Shown here: positions 52,221 through 61,674 of the stretch, piece by piece
Position numbering within the stretch: position 1 is the first letter of the stretch
How the letters are laid out: the number at the start of each line of letters is the position of its first letter
Assembly (NCBI RefSeq): GCF_001528665.1
Contig: NZ_BBYJ01000024.1
Coordinates: forward strand, 138,093 to 202,092
Length of the DNA stretch: 64,000 nucleotides
Source: Microtetraspora malaysiensis
Lineage (GTDB): Bacteria; Actinomycetota; Actinomycetes; Streptosporangiales; Streptosporangiaceae
Reading direction: 5' to 3'
Made by a program: the position numbers and the translations under genes
Notes under the pieces: model-generated
The model's input: only the letters and a program-made list of their open reading frames with translations
What the model was told of the DNA's origin: nothing
Database searches by the model: none

Positions 52221-52257
52221 GGGCTCCGGTGGCACCCTGACGAGGCCACCGGAGCCC
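52221..52257 (+). other. intercistronic hairpin after the binding-protein gene
   Basis: GGGCTCCGGTGGC (52221-52233) pairs perfectly with GCCACCGGAGCCC (52245-52257) around an 11-base loop. Placed between the binding-protein and permease genes it probably protects the upstream mRNA or partly terminates transcription, giving more binding protein than permease. Confidence 0.7.
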
Positions 52258-52276
52258 CTCGAAAAGGAGGGGCCAC

Positions 52277-53236
52277 GTGGCCCGGTACCTCATCGTCCGC
52301 CTGGGCCAAGCCCTCGTCATCGTGGTACTTGTCACGATCATCACGTTCGTCATCCTGCACCTGCTGCCGGGGGGTGCGGCCCGGGCCACGCTGGGCAAGG
52401 AGGCGACGCTTGAGCAGCTGGCGGCCTTCGACCACGAGATGGGCTACGACCGCCCCTGGATCCAGCAGTACGTGATGTATGTGCAGCGCCTGCTGCACGG
52501 CGACCTCGGCTACTCGTTCCAGCTCAACCAGTCCGTCACCGAAGCCATCGGCCAGCGGCTGCCCAAGACCATGGTGCTGTCGCTGCTGTCGACGCTGCTG
52601 GCCATCGTCGTGGCCATCCCCCTCGGAGTCATCCAGGCGACGCGTCGCAATCGGTGGCCCGACTACACCATCACCTCCTTGTCGCTGCTGGCCTACGCCA
52701 CGCCGATCTTCTTCCTTGGCCTGATGATGATCATCCTCTTCTCGCAGGTCTGGCCGATCCTGCCGCCGGAGGCCCCGCAGGGATTCACCCTCGGTGAGGT
52801 ACTCGCCGACCCGGCCGGCCTCGTCCTCCCCACCGTCACGCTCGCCGTCGTGACCGTCGCCGTCTACTCGCGGTACGTACGCTCGTCCATGGTCGACAAC
52901 CTCAATGAGAACTACGTGCGCACCGCGCGCAGCAAGGGGCTGTCGGAGGGACGCGTCGTCGTCCTGCACACCCTGCGCAACGGTTTGTTCCCCGTCATCA
53001 CGCTGCTCGGGATGTATCTGCCCGCGCTGTTCAGCGGCGCTCTGGTCGTGGAGTCGTTGTTCAACTTCCCCGGCATGGGCCAGTTGTTCTGGCAGGCCGC
53101 CCTGAAGCGTGACTTCCCGATCCTGCTCGGGGTCACCCTGATCATCTCGGTCGCGACCGTGTTCGGCGCACTGCTGGCCGACGTGCTCTACGCCGCCGTC
53201 GACCCCAGGGTCCGCCTCCGAAGGAGCGCGTCGTGA
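52277..53236 (+). CDS. peptide-type ABC permease (DppB-like)
   Basis: 319 residues with six helices. ARYLIVRLGQALVIVVLVTI is the usual DppB N-terminus, and VRTARSKGLSEGRVVVLHTL is the EAA coupling loop contacting the ATPase. LFNFPGMGQLFWQAALKRDF is also characteristic. GTG 52277 has AAGGAGGGG upstream. Its stop overlaps the next start (GTGA). Confidence 0.92.
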   Translation: MARYLIVRLGQALVIVVLVTIITFVILHLLPGGAARATLGKEATLEQLAAFDHEMGYDRPWIQQYVMYVQRLLHGDLGYSFQLNQSVTEAIGQRLPKTMVLSLLSTLLAIVVAIPLGVIQATRRNRWPDYTITSLSLLAYATPIFFLGLMMIILFSQVWPILPPEAPQGFTLGEVLADPAGLVLPTVTLAVVTVAVYSRYVRSSMVDNLNENYVRTARSKGLSEGRVVVLHTLRNGLFPVITLLGMYLPALFSGALVVESLFNFPGMGQLFWQAALKRDFPILLGVTLIISVATVFGALLADVLYAAVDPRVRLRRSAS

Positions 53237-54150
53237 CCACACCGGCCGAGACAACCGGCAATTCCGAGGGAACGCCAGCGCAGCCGGACGAGACGCCCGT
53301 CCGGGGCCTGTGGCGCCAAGGGGTGGAGGTCTTCTGCGAGAACCGGCTGGCGCTGGTGGGCCTGGCCATGTTCGTGGTCCTCGCCGCGGTCTGCTTCCTC
53401 GGGCCGCTCTTCTACCACACCGACCAGGTGCACACCGATCTCGCCGCCGTGCATCTTTCCCCGGGCACGGACGGACACCCGCTGGGAACCGACGGGGTCG
53501 GCTACGACCAGCTCGGGCGTCTCATGCTCGGCGGGCAGACCTCCATCATCGTCGGGCTCGCGGCGGGAATCCTCGCCACCGTCGTGGGAACGGTGTGGGG
53601 GGCCATCGCCGGTTTCGCCGGCGGGTGGGTGGACGCGGCGATGATGCGGCTCGTCGACGCGATGATGTCGATCCCGTCGCTGTTCCTGTTCATGCTCCTG
53701 GCCGCCATCGTCACGCCGAGCGTGTCGATGCTCATCGTCATCATCGGAGCCTTCGCCTGGCTCGGGCCGGCCCGGCTCGTGCGCGGCGAGGCGCTGTCGC
53801 TGCGCTCCCGCGAGTACATCCAGGCCATGCGTTCGATGGGCGGGACCGGTGGACGTGCGGTGCGACGGCACATCATCCCCAACGCCATCGGGACCGTGAT
53901 CGTCAACGCGACCTTCCAGGTCGCCGACGCGATCCTCTACGTCGCCTACCTGTCGTTCCTCGGCCTCGGCGTTCCCCCACCGGCGGCCAACTGGGGTGGG
54001 ATGCTCTCCGACGGTCTCGCCGACACGTTCAGCGGCCACTGGTGGCTGCTCTATCCACCCGGAATCGCCATCATCCTCATCGTCCTCGCCTTCAATTTCA
54101 TCGGCGACGGGCTGAGGGACGCCTTCGAGGTCCGCCTCCGGCGACGCTAG
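53233..54150 (+). CDS. peptide-type ABC permease (DppC-like)
   Basis: 305 residues. The N-terminal cytoplasmic arm leads to FCENRLALVGLAMFVVLAAV, then the extracellular segment HPLGTDGVGYDQLGRLMLGG and the EAA loop SREYIQAMRSMGGTGGRAVR. The C-terminus reads NFIGDGLRDAFEVRLRRR, standard for DppC. Start overlaps the upstream stop, so the two permeases are made together. Confidence 0.92.
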   Translation: MTTPAETTGNSEGTPAQPDETPVRGLWRQGVEVFCENRLALVGLAMFVVLAAVCFLGPLFYHTDQVHTDLAAVHLSPGTDGHPLGTDGVGYDQLGRLMLGGQTSIIVGLAAGILATVVGTVWGAIAGFAGGWVDAAMMRLVDAMMSIPSLFLFMLLAAIVTPSVSMLIVIIGAFAWLGPARLVRGEALSLRSREYIQAMRSMGGTGGRAVRRHIIPNAIGTVIVNATFQVADAILYVAYLSFLGLGVPPPAANWGGMLSDGLADTFSGHWWLLYPPGIAIILIVLAFNFIGDGLRDAFEVRLRRR

Positions 54151-54164
54151 CAGGAGCAGGATTC

Positions 54165-56261
54165 ATGAGCGCACCAATCGACACGGCCCCGCACGACGGA
54201 GCGCCCGGTGACAGCGGAGAGAGCCGGCCGCTGCTGCGGCTGCGTCATCTGAGCACCGACATCGCGCTGCGGCGCGGCACCGTCCACGCCCTCGACGATG
54301 TCAACCTGGAGGTCCGGCCGGGAGAGACCCTCGGCATCGTGGGCGAGTCCGGCAGCGGCAAGACGATGACCGCGCTGTCGGTCATGGGCCTGCTGCCCTC
54401 CGGCGGCAGCGTGGTCGGCGGAGAGATCCTCTTCGAGGGGCGCGACCTGCGGTCCCTGCCGCCGGACGAGGTGCGTAGGATCCGCGGCGTCCGCATGGGC
54501 ATGGTGTTCCAGGACCCGCTCACCTCGCTCAACCCGACGATGCGCATCGGGACGCAGGTCGCCGAGCCGCTGCGCGTACACGAGGGCGTCGGTAAGGCGG
54601 AGGCCCGCGCGCGAGCCATCGAGATGCTGCGCCGGGTCGGGATGCCGCGCCCAGACAAGATCGTCGACGACTATCCCCACCAGCTTTCCGGCGGAATGCG
54701 CCAGCGGGTGGCCATCGCCATGGCGCTCATCTGCTCCCCGCGCCTTCTCATCGCCGACGAGCCGACGACGGCGCTCGACGTGACCACGCAGCGTCAGATC
54801 CTCGAGCTCATCGACGACCTGCGTGAAGAGTTCGGGATGGCCGTCATCCTCGTCACCCACGATCTGGGGGTGATCGCCGGCCGCGCCGACCGTGTCGCCG
54901 TCATGTACGCCGGCCGTGTGGTGGAGACCGCCCCGACCGCGCAGCTCTTCGCCTCACCCCGGCACCGCTACACCGAGGCGCTCATGGAGTCGCTTCCCGA
55001 GTCGGTGACCCAAGAGACCGGCGCGCGGGGGCGTCTCTACAGCATTCCCGGCCTGCCGCCGGACCTGTCCCGGCCCCTGAACGGGTGCCGCTTCGCCCCG
55101 CGCTGCCGATTCGCCGCGCCGGAGTGCCATACGACCGAGGTGCCCCTGTCTGCCGGCGAGCACCGGTACGCGTGCCTGCACCCGGTCACCGCGACGACCA
55201 CTGCCACAACTGTCCGGGCCGTCCCGGTGTCCCCGCCCGCGGAGGAGCCCGAGGCGGCCCCGGAGCCGATCCTGTCGGTCCGCGGTCTGGTCAAGGACTA
55301 CGGGGCGACGACCGGCGGGCTGCTGCGGCGGGCGTCCGGGCAGGTGAGCGCCGTCGCGGGGGTCTCGTTCGAGGTGCGCCCGGGCGAGACCTTCGGGCTG
55401 GTGGGCGAATCCGGGTGCGGCAAGTCCACCGTGGGCCGCCTGGTGGTCGGCTTGGAGAAGCCGACCGACGGGCAGATCGTCCTCGACGGGACCGACATCG
55501 CCACGCTGAGCCACCGCGAACGCCGGCGGACGCATCGGCAGGTCCAGCTGATGTTCCAAGACAGCTACGCGGCCATGAACCCGCGCATGCGCGTCGACGC
55601 CATCCTCGCCGAACCGTTGGAGATCCAGCAGGTGGGCGACCCGTCCGCGCGCCGGGCCCGCATCACGGCGCTGCTCGACCAGGTGGGATTGTCGCGACGG
55701 GTCCTGGAGCGTTATCCCCATGAATTCTCCGGCGGCCAGTTGCAACGGCTCGGGCTGGCCCGGGCGCTGGCCCTGCGGCCCCGGCTGATCGTCGGCGACG
55801 AACCGGTGAGCGCGCTCGACGTGTCGATCCAGGCCCAGGTGCTCAACCTCATGCGCGACCTGCAGCGCGAACTCGGCCTGGCGTACGTGTTCATCAGCCA
55901 CGACCTGTCCGTCGTGGACTACATGGCGGACCGGATCGGCGTCATGTACCTCGGCAAGCTTGTCGAGGTCGGCCCGGCCCACGACGTGGTCAGGGCCGCC
56001 CGGCACCCCTACACCCAGGCGCTCATCGACGCCGTCCCCTCCGCCGCCCCGGGACGCGCCGCGCCGCGCGAGAACATCACCATCCGGGGTGAACTGCCCA
56101 GCGCGCTGAACCCGCCCACCGGGTGCCGGTTCCGGACACGGTGTCCCATCGCCGAGCAGATTTGCGAGACGGAGCCGCCGCTGGCGGGCGACCTGCATCA
56201 GGTCGCCTGTCACTTTCCGCTGCGTCCCGAGCCGGGGACGACGGCCGCGCCGACAGGGTGA
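54165..56261 (+). CDS. fused DppD-DppF-type dual ABC ATPase
   Basis: 698 residues containing two complete ATPase domains. The first (about 20-330) has Walker A GESGSGKT, signature LSGGMRQR and Walker [13 protein letters not shown]. The second (about 365-690) has [17 protein letters not shown] and [12 protein letters not shown]. Each is followed by an oligopeptide-transporter C-terminal cysteine region ([30 protein letters not shown]), which in DppD/OppD can bind an iron-sulfur cluster. An Ala/Pro/Thr linker joins them. AGGAG precedes the ATG. Fusion is common in actinobacteria and completes this importer. Confidence 0.92.
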   Translation: MSAPIDTAPHDGAPGDSGESRPLLRLRHLSTDIALRRGTVHALDDVNLEVRPGETLGIVGESGSGKTMTALSVMGLLPSGGSVVGGEILFEGRDLRSLPPDEVRRIRGVRMGMVFQDPLTSLNPTMRIGTQVAEPLRVHEGVGKAEARARAIEMLRRVGMPRPDKIVDDYPHQLSGGMRQRVAIAMALICSPRLLIADEPTTALDVTTQRQILELIDDLREEFGMAVILVTHDLGVIAGRADRVAVMYAGRVVETAPTAQLFASPRHRYTEALMESLPESVTQETGARGRLYSIPGLPPDLSRPLNGCRFAPRCRFAAPECHTTEVPLSAGEHRYACLHPVTATTTATTVRAVPVSPPAEEPEAAPEPILSVRGLVKDYGATTGGLLRRASGQVSAVAGVSFEVRPGETFGLVGESGCGKSTVGRLVVGLEKPTDGQIVLDGTDIATLSHRERRRTHRQVQLMFQDSYAAMNPRMRVDAILAEPLEIQQVGDPSARRARITALLDQVGLSRRVLERYPHEFSGGQLQRLGLARALALRPRLIVGDEPVSALDVSIQAQVLNLMRDLQRELGLAYVFISHDLSVVDYMADRIGVMYLGKLVEVGPAHDVVRAARHPYTQALIDAVPSAAPGRAAPRENITIRGELPSALNPPTGCRFRTRCPIAEQICETEPPLAGDLHQVACHFPLRPEPGTTAAPTG

Positions 56262-56269
56262 TCGGTTGA

Positions 56270-56309
56270 ACCACGGTCGGTTGAGGCGGCCGCCCCGATC
56301 GACCGTGGT
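56270..56309 (+). terminator. terminator of the peptide-transporter operon
   Basis: ACCACGGTC (56270-56278) and GACCGTGGT (56301-56309) form a perfect 9-bp stem closing a GC-rich loop, nine bases after the ATPase stop. Confidence 0.6.
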
Positions 56310-56332
56310 GGGGTCCGCGTGGGTGACGTGCC

Positions 56333-56357
56333 GAGCGCCTCGGTAGCCGAGGCGCTC
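56333..56357 (-). terminator. terminator at the TetR gene end
   Basis: GAGCGCCTCGG (56333-56343) and CCGAGGCGCTC (56347-56357) form a perfect 11-bp stem with a 3-base loop. It overlaps the TetR stop codon and serves the minus strand, possibly both. Confidence 0.75.
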
Positions 56358-57003
56358 AGTGCGCCAGCAGGTCGTCCAGTTCGGCCGCGAAGAGCAGGGC
56401 CGGGTCGAATCCCATTCCGGTGAAGTGGCCGGCGAGCTCCAGGGACAGGACACCGTGCAGCCGGGTCCAGAAGCTCAGGGCCCGGTGCAGGACCGCGGGC
56501 GGGGCGGGGTGGCCGTCCGCCCAGTCGCGGTGGTCTGCCAGGTGTGCGTCGAACGGCGTCGCGGGACCGTCCGAGGCGAGCGCCGCGGAGGCGTCGAGCA
56601 GGATCGCCATGGTCTCGGACGAGATGCGCGTGATGTCGTCGGGCGCGTGGTAGCCGGGCACGGGGGTGCCGTAGATGAGGAGGTACCGCTGGGGGTCCTC
56701 CAGCGCCCAGGCACGCAGGGTGTGTGCCAGCATGGCCAGGTCGGCACCTGCGGCGGAGGCTGAGCGAAGAGTGTCGGCGAGGCTTCGGTAGGCGTCCCTG
56801 ACGAGCTCGGTGATCAGTGCGTCGCGGCCGTCGTAGTAGCGGTAGAGCGCGGGTCCGCTCATGCCCATCTGCTTGGCGATCGCATTGAGGGAGAGCGCGG
56901 ACGCCCCTGTCGTGGTGATCTGTTCCCACGCGCGTTCCTTGATCTCCGCGCGCACCTGAGTCCGGTAGCGCTCGCGAGGGGTCATCGTGTCCCGCTCCGC
57001 CAT
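56356..57003 (-). CDS. TetR family regulator (WHG domain type)
   Basis: 215 residues. The DNA-binding part reads EIKERAWEQITTTGASALSL and AKQMGMSGPALYRYYDGRDA. The ligand-binding half has RAWALEDPQRYLLIYGTPVP and ALSFWTRLHGVLSLELAGHF, typical of TetR proteins with a WHG domain. It diverges from the quinone-oxidoreductase-like gene at 57236 and the AT-rich gap between them holds a good promoter with an overlapping palindrome, so it likely represses that gene and itself. Confidence 0.9.
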   Translation of the reverse strand: MAERDTMTPRERYRTQVRAEIKERAWEQITTTGASALSLNAIAKQMGMSGPALYRYYDGRDALITELVRDAYRSLADTLRSASAAGADLAMLAHTLRAWALEDPQRYLLIYGTPVPGYHAPDDITRISSETMAILLDASAALASDGPATPFDAHLADHRDWADGHPAPPAVLHRALSFWTRLHGVLSLELAGHFTGMGFDPALLFAAELDDLLAH

Positions 57004-57072
57004 GACCCGGCCACCTTCCCCGCCACTGAAGCTACATCATGAAGATTTAGTTAGAGGGTATCACGAACCCTA

Positions 57073-57103
57073 TTGACGCCCCCCTTCTCGTTTAGTTATA
57101 ACT
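57073..57103 (+). promoter_or_regulatory. promoter with overlapping TetR operator
   Basis: TTGACG (57073-57078) and TTATAA (57096-57101) are 17 bases apart. The -10 lies inside the perfect palindrome AGTTATAACT (57094-57103). The element TTTAGTTA occurs here (57091) and again at 57046 near the TetR start, so a repressor bound to both would shut both directions. Confidence 0.6.
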
Positions 57104-57222
57104 TCTAACGTAAGCATGATGTTCTAGCTGATCGTCGTGGCCATCCTTCGAGCCCGCAGCCGGCGCCGAAGGAGTGCGCCGCCACGCCCCCCGCACCGAA
57201 CGCGCACCCCCCATGGCGAGGA

Positions 57223-57235
57223 GTTAGAGGCTCTA
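57223..57235 (+). promoter_or_regulatory. palindrome touching the start codon
   Basis: TTAGAG-G-CTCTAA (57223-57235) is a perfect inverted repeat ending directly before the ATG at 57236 and overlapping the ribosome-binding region. TTAGAGG also occurs at 57051 beside the TetR gene, so it may be a second TetR half-site or a leader hairpin. Confidence 0.4.
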
Positions 57236-58315
57236 ATGAACGCGAAGACAGGTAACCAGCGCCTGGGCGCAGTGGAGGTCGACATGAACGCCGAAGGACT
57301 CGTCGAGGTCGTCCTGCCGGGCAAGGTCGAGCCGGAAGGACTGCGGATCCGGCACGGAGACGTCCCCGCCGCAGGCCCGGGCCAGGTCCTCATCCGCATG
57401 GAGGCGACGGGCGTCTCCTTCGCCGAGCAGCAGATGCGCCGCGGCCGCTACTACGACCAGCCGGCGTTCCCGTTCGTGCCCGGCTACGACCTCGTCGGCA
57501 CGGTGCTGGCCACCGGCGAGGGCGTCGAGCCCGCCCTGGCCGGCACCCGGGTCGCCGCGCTGGTCAAGGTCGGCGGCTGGGCCAGCCACGTGCTCGTCGA
57601 CGCCGCGGACGTGGTGCCGGTCCCCGACGGGATCGGCGCGGCGGAGGCGGAGACCCTCGTCGTCAACGGCATCACCGCCTGGCAGATGCTGCACCGCAAG
57701 GCCCGCGTCCGCGCCGGGCAGACCATCCTGGTGCACGGCGCGGGCGGCGGCGTCGGCTCGGTCCTGGTCCAACTCGCCCACGCCGCGGGCGTCAAGGTCA
57801 TCGGCACGGCCTCCGCCCGCCACCACGACGCCCTGCGGGACCAGGACGTCACCCCCATCGACTACCGCACCGGCCACATCGCCGCACGGGTCCGCGAGCT
57901 CGCCCCCGGCGGGGTGGACGCCGTCTTCGACCACGTCGGCGGCCCCGGCATCGTCGATTCCTGGCGCCTCCTGGCCCCCGGCGGCACGCTCGTCTCCTAC
58001 GGCACCGCCTCCACCCGCGACGACGAGGGGTCCAAGCAGTGGCCCGTACTCAAACTACTCGGCCGGGTCTGGCTGTGGCACGCCCTGCCCAACCGGCGAC
58101 GCGCCTACTTCTTCAACATCTGGGCCGGACGAGCCCTGGCCAAGAACCGGTTCCGGGCCCGGCTGCGTACCGACCTCACCCAGGTCTTCGCCGCCCTCCG
58201 GCGTGGGGACATCACCGTCCGGATCGCCGCCCGGCTGCCCCTCACCCGCGCCGCCGACGCCCTGCGGCTGGCCGAATCCGGCACCGTCACCGGAAAGGTC
58301 GTGCTGATCCCGTAA
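57236..58315 (+). CDS. zinc-independent quinone oxidoreductase-like protein
   Basis: 359 residues of the medium-chain dehydrogenase family without zinc ligands. VLIRMEATGVSFAEQQMRRG, FPFVPGYDLVGTVLATGEGV, TLVVNGITAWQMLHRKARVR and the nucleotide motif ILVHGAGGGVGSVLVQLAHA (AxGGVG type) are those of NADPH:quinone oxidoreductases. A basic, arginine-rich insert (NRRRAYFFNIWAGRALAKNR) precedes the C-terminal end. The ATG at 57236 is chosen from the RBS AGAGG; a longer arginine-rich frame upstream is unlikely. Likely induced by the ligand of the divergent TetR protein and used in detoxification. Confidence 0.87.
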   Translation: MNAKTGNQRLGAVEVDMNAEGLVEVVLPGKVEPEGLRIRHGDVPAAGPGQVLIRMEATGVSFAEQQMRRGRYYDQPAFPFVPGYDLVGTVLATGEGVEPALAGTRVAALVKVGGWASHVLVDAADVVPVPDGIGAAEAETLVVNGITAWQMLHRKARVRAGQTILVHGAGGGVGSVLVQLAHAAGVKVIGTASARHHDALRDQDVTPIDYRTGHIAARVRELAPGGVDAVFDHVGGPGIVDSWRLLAPGGTLVSYGTASTRDDEGSKQWPVLKLLGRVWLWHALPNRRRAYFFNIWAGRALAKNRFRARLRTDLTQVFAALRRGDITVRIAARLPLTRAADALRLAESGTVTGKVVLIP

Positions 58316-58411
58316 CGCACGGCGCCACCCACAGCAGCGCCACCCATCCCGAACACCCATCCGGGGCGCCCGAGCGTCCGTTCCCGGCCCCCCAGAACGA
58401 AAGCGAGCACC

Positions 58412-59124
58412 ATGTCCGGCAACGGTCCGTCGATCCCACCGGTCAGCGATCCCAGAGCCGCCGCACGCACACCCGAGCCATCCGCCCCCGGACCCGCGCT
58501 CGCCTCACCACGCTCACGATCGCGCTCGCCGTCGCCGGCGTCCTCGCGGGCAACATCCCGGCCGCGCAGGCCGCGCCCCGGCCGACCCACGGTGGTCAGC
58601 CCCAGTGCCACGGTGAAGGCGTCGACACCACCGCTCGCATCCGCTACCGGTCCGACATCGTGATCAAGGCGCCGCTGAGCGCCATCTTCACCCTGCAGAC
58701 CGACGTGGAACGCTGGCCGGCCTGGCAGTCCCCCGTCCTCACCGTGAACCGCCTCGACCCCGGCCCCCTCCGCAAGGGCTCGCGGTTCCGGTGGACCACC
58801 CCGGCGCCTCCCACTCCCTCGACCCCCGCCACCACCATGAACATCACTTCAACCGTCCGGCAGCTCCAGCGGGACACCTGCATCCTGTGGAGCGGACCCG
58901 CGATCGGTGAAGGGGTGCGCATCGACCAGGGCGTACACCTGTGGACCTTCACCAAGGTCAAGGGCGGCGTGCGCGTGCACACCGAGGAAACCTGGACCGG
59001 CGCCCAGGCCGAAGCGGACGTTCCCGGCGCCACCAAGATCCTCGGCGAGGGCCTCGAAGCGTGGCTACGCGCTCTGAAGGCCACCGCCGAAGCCCGCACC
59101 GGCGACCAGCCGTACGCCCCCTGA
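58412..59124 (+). pseudogene. secreted SRPBCC-family protein with N-terminal frameshift
   Basis: The main frame from about 58420 encodes a basic N-region, a signal helix (LTTLTIALAVAGVLAGNIPA) and an SRPBCC (START-like) ligand-binding domain: IVIKAPLSAIFTLQTDVERW, NITSTVRQLQRDTCILWSGP, VRVHTEETWTGAQAEADVPG. No ATG, GTG or TTG opens this frame between the previous gene and the signal peptide. An ATG at 58412 with GAAAGCGAG upstream is in the +1 frame, so a one-base shift within the first ~15 codons is needed. It may be a sequencing error or a real, phase-variable or decayed start. The rest of the gene is intact. Confidence 0.7.
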
Positions 59125-59146
59125 GCCCCGGCCGGTGGGACACGAA

Positions 59147-59188
59147 GACCTCCGTGTGTGGTGGGGAACCTGGCCCCCTCCACCACAC
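59147..59188. terminator. long bidirectional terminator
   Basis: GACCTCCG plus TGTGGTGG on the left (59147-59166) pair with CCACCACA and CGGAGGTC on the right (59170-59188) with small bulges. It lies between the convergent SRPBCC and amidotransferase genes. Confidence 0.6.
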
Positions 59189-59244
59189 CGGAGGTCCTCC
59201 TGTTGATCAAGCGGAACTGTCAACAGCGCTCGTGGTCAGTACAC

Positions 59245-59961
59245 CTAGGGACGTCCGTCTTTGACCACGGTGGCGAACCGGGAGGCCACCTCACTCCAGG
59301 TGGCCCGCGAGAGCGGGTCGTCGGTCACGGCGGCGGCGTACAGCTCGTCGAGATCGAGACCTTGCCGGCGAATGTTCTCGACGTCCCACTGCTGGATGCG
59401 TTCGGGCCTCGCCTCAGGGTGGAACTGCACACCCCAGGCACGGTCGCCCAGCCGGAAGGCCTGGTAGGGGCAACGTTCGGTCTCGGCCAGCCAGACCGCG
59501 CCCGGCGGCAGGGCCGTGATGGCGTCGATGTGGTTCTCGATCGCCGGGACAGCGGCGGGCAGCCCGCCGAAGACCACGTCGCCCGCCGTCTCGGCCCTCA
59601 TGGTGATGGACGTGCTGCCGCGCTCGGGCGCCCCGGCGTCGCCCTGGACCTTCCCGCCGCCGACCGCGGCCAGCATCTGCCCGCCGAGGCAGATGCCGAA
59701 GAACGGCACCGACCGGGCGAGGGCCTGATCGACGAGGGCGCGGGTGGCCGGCAGCCAGGGCGCCTTCTCGTCGTCGTCCGGCAGGTATCCGCCGCCGAGC
59801 ACGATCAGGCCGTCGTGCTCCAGCCGCGACGGGAGGGCGGACCCGTCGAAGGCGGTGACCACGTCGACGGCGACCCCGGCGGCGTCCAGCCATTCCCCGA
59901 ACCGCCCGGGGCCCCCGTCCGGATCGTTCTGTACAACAAGCACACGCGGCATTTCTGGCAT
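59245..59961 (-). CDS. class I glutamine amidotransferase
   Basis: 238 residues, a free-standing GATase1 domain. The nucleophile elbow is FFGICLGGQML with the catalytic Cys, the oxyanion region GLIVLGGGYLPDDDEKAPWL, and the His-Glu pair lies in WGVQFHPEARPE. Such proteins act like GMP synthase subunits or gamma-glutamyl hydrolases on small amines. No synthetase partner is nearby, so a degradative gamma-glutamyl role is possible. ATG 59961 gives MPEMPRVL; the ATG three codons later is equally possible. Confidence 0.85.
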   Translation of the reverse strand: MPEMPRVLVVQNDPDGGPGRFGEWLDAAGVAVDVVTAFDGSALPSRLEHDGLIVLGGGYLPDDDEKAPWLPATRALVDQALARSVPFFGICLGGQMLAAVGGGKVQGDAGAPERGSTSITMRAETAGDVVFGGLPAAVPAIENHIDAITALPPGAVWLAETERCPYQAFRLGDRAWGVQFHPEARPERIQQWDVENIRRQGLDLDELYAAAVTDDPLSRATWSEVASRFATVVKDGRP

Positions 59962-60092
59962 GAGGCCCGACTCTATCGCTCCCGCCCGATCTTCCCCGAC
60001 GACCGCGACGCCCCTCCACGTCGACTCCGCGCCCGATGCCGCAGGACTTCCATCTGCCGATACCTCCACCTCTGCGGGGGAACAGGCAGGAC

Positions 60093-61511
60093 ATGGGCAC
60101 CGCGTTGCGAGAGGTCCGGCGGCTCGCGGAACAGACGCCGCCGTCGCGGGAGCGGTTCATCGACCTGCTGCGAGCCGTGTCGATCGTCGCCGTGGTCCTC
60201 GGGCACTGGCTGGCGACGGTCGTCGGCTACGACGAGCACGGCGAGCTGACCGGCAGGTCGGCGCTGCCGGACCTGCCGTGGGCGCAGCCGCTCACCTGGC
60301 TGGTCCAGGTGATGCCCGTGTTCTTCTTCGTGGGCGGGTACGCGAACGCCGTCTCCCTGGCCGCGGAGCGACGCCGCGGAGGGAAGGCCGCCGAGTGGCT
60401 GATCAAGCGGAGCGGCCGGCTGCTCCCGCCGACCACGGCCCTGGTGCTGGTGCTGGGGGGCGGCGCGTTGGCAGCCCGCCTGTTCGACGCCGACCCCGCC
60501 CGGGTTCGCACGGTGGTCTGGCTCGCCTCGATCCCGTTGTGGTTCCTCGTGGTCTACCTGATCGTGGTCGCGCTCACCCCGCCGATGTACGCCCTCCACC
60601 GCCGGTACGGACTCGCCGTCCCACTGGTGCTGGTGGGGCTCGTCGCCGTCGGCGATGTGGCCCGGCTCCTCGGCCATGACTTCTGGGGCGACGGCAACTT
60701 CCTGTTCGGCTGGCTGGCGGTCCACCAGATGGGCTTCGCCTGGCGGGACGGGCTGTTGCCGGCCCGCCCTCGCGTCGCCGTGCCGCTGCTGCTCGCCGGG
60801 ATCGGCACGCTGCTCCTGCTCACCCTCGTCGGCCCCTACCCGATCAGCATGATCAACGTGCCCGGCGAGCGGCTGCACAACATGTCCCCACCCAGCCTGG
60901 CTCTGCTGGCGGTCGCCACCGCCCAGCTCGGGGTGGCGCTGCTGCTGCGGGATCGGGCCGAACGATGGTTGCGGCACACCCGGCGGTGGATGGCCGTGGT
61001 CGCCGTCAACTCGGTGATCATGACGATCTTCCTCTGGCACATCTCCGCCGCGATCCTGCTCACCGCCGCGCTGGACGTGGCGGGCGTGCTCCCGACTCCG
61101 GAGGCCGGATCGGCCGCGTGGCTGGCCTGGAGGATCCCGTTGCTGGTCATGTGCAGCGTCGTCCTCACGCTGCTCGTCGCGATCTTCGGCCCGATCGAGG
61201 TACGCGGCGCCCGACGGCCCCGCCGGCTCTCGCTCTCACTCCGGACGCCGGCCAACCTGGCCCGCCTGGCGTCCTGTCCGGCTTTCCGGTTGTGGCTGGC
61301 CATGGCGGGGTTCGCCGGAGCCGCCGTCGCCCTGCTCTCCAACAGCCTGTGGCCGAGCACCGCTCCGACCGCGTCCGGAATGCCGGCAGTCACGCTGATC
61401 ACCTACCTCGTCTGCGCGGCGGTCCTGCGACTGCTGCGTTCAACGCCTCCTGCCACGGAGGCCGAATCGCGCCCCGCCCCGCACGCGAGTCCTCCGTCCC
61501 GTCTGGTCTGA
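60093..61511 (+). CDS. membrane acyltransferase 3 family protein
   Basis: 472 residues with about ten helices. The family start is RFIDLLRAVSIVAVVLGHWL, with the catalytic-type His in LGHW, followed by VQVMPVFFFVGGYANAVSLA (the FFFVxG motif) and RRGGKAAEWLIKRSGRLLPP containing the R-x-x-R/RLLPP motif. Such enzymes O-acylate cell-surface sugars, peptidoglycan or small molecules. ATG 60093 has GGCAGGA in front; an in-frame ATG 19 codons earlier is less likely. No partner SGNH domain is fused. Confidence 0.85.
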   Translation: MGTALREVRRLAEQTPPSRERFIDLLRAVSIVAVVLGHWLATVVGYDEHGELTGRSALPDLPWAQPLTWLVQVMPVFFFVGGYANAVSLAAERRRGGKAAEWLIKRSGRLLPPTTALVLVLGGGALAARLFDADPARVRTVVWLASIPLWFLVVYLIVVALTPPMYALHRRYGLAVPLVLVGLVAVGDVARLLGHDFWGDGNFLFGWLAVHQMGFAWRDGLLPARPRVAVPLLLAGIGTLLLLTLVGPYPISMINVPGERLHNMSPPSLALLAVATAQLGVALLLRDRAERWLRHTRRWMAVVAVNSVIMTIFLWHISAAILLTAALDVAGVLPTPEAGSAAWLAWRIPLLVMCSVVLTLLVAIFGPIEVRGARRPRRLSLSLRTPANLARLASCPAFRLWLAMAGFAGAAVALLSNSLWPSTAPTASGMPAVTLITYLVCAAVLRLLRSTPPATEAESRPAPHASPPSRLV

Positions 61512-61674
61512 CCGCGCGAACGCGGGACCTGGGCAGCCCCCGTCATCAAGCGCGCGGAGGTCGTCGAGGCGAAGAGTTCACCATCGCTTTGGCGGCCTTC
61601 GTCGTTATTAATACGAGGTGAGCGGTGATCCTGATGGTTGTCGGCCCGTGTCGCATCTCCCGTAAGGAGGCTTC

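Noticed and set aside
50501-53254. A 917-codon minus-strand open frame.
   Set aside because: It is antisense to the binding-protein and permease genes, which carry intact family motifs. The minus text is low-complexity Arg/Gly/Asp-rich, as expected for a GC-rich shadow frame.
53310-54164. An N-terminal extension of the dual ATPase reaching back into the permease gene.
   Set aside because: The extension is antiphase to DppC text. The ATG at 54165 has a ribosome-binding site and precedes the ATPase domain.
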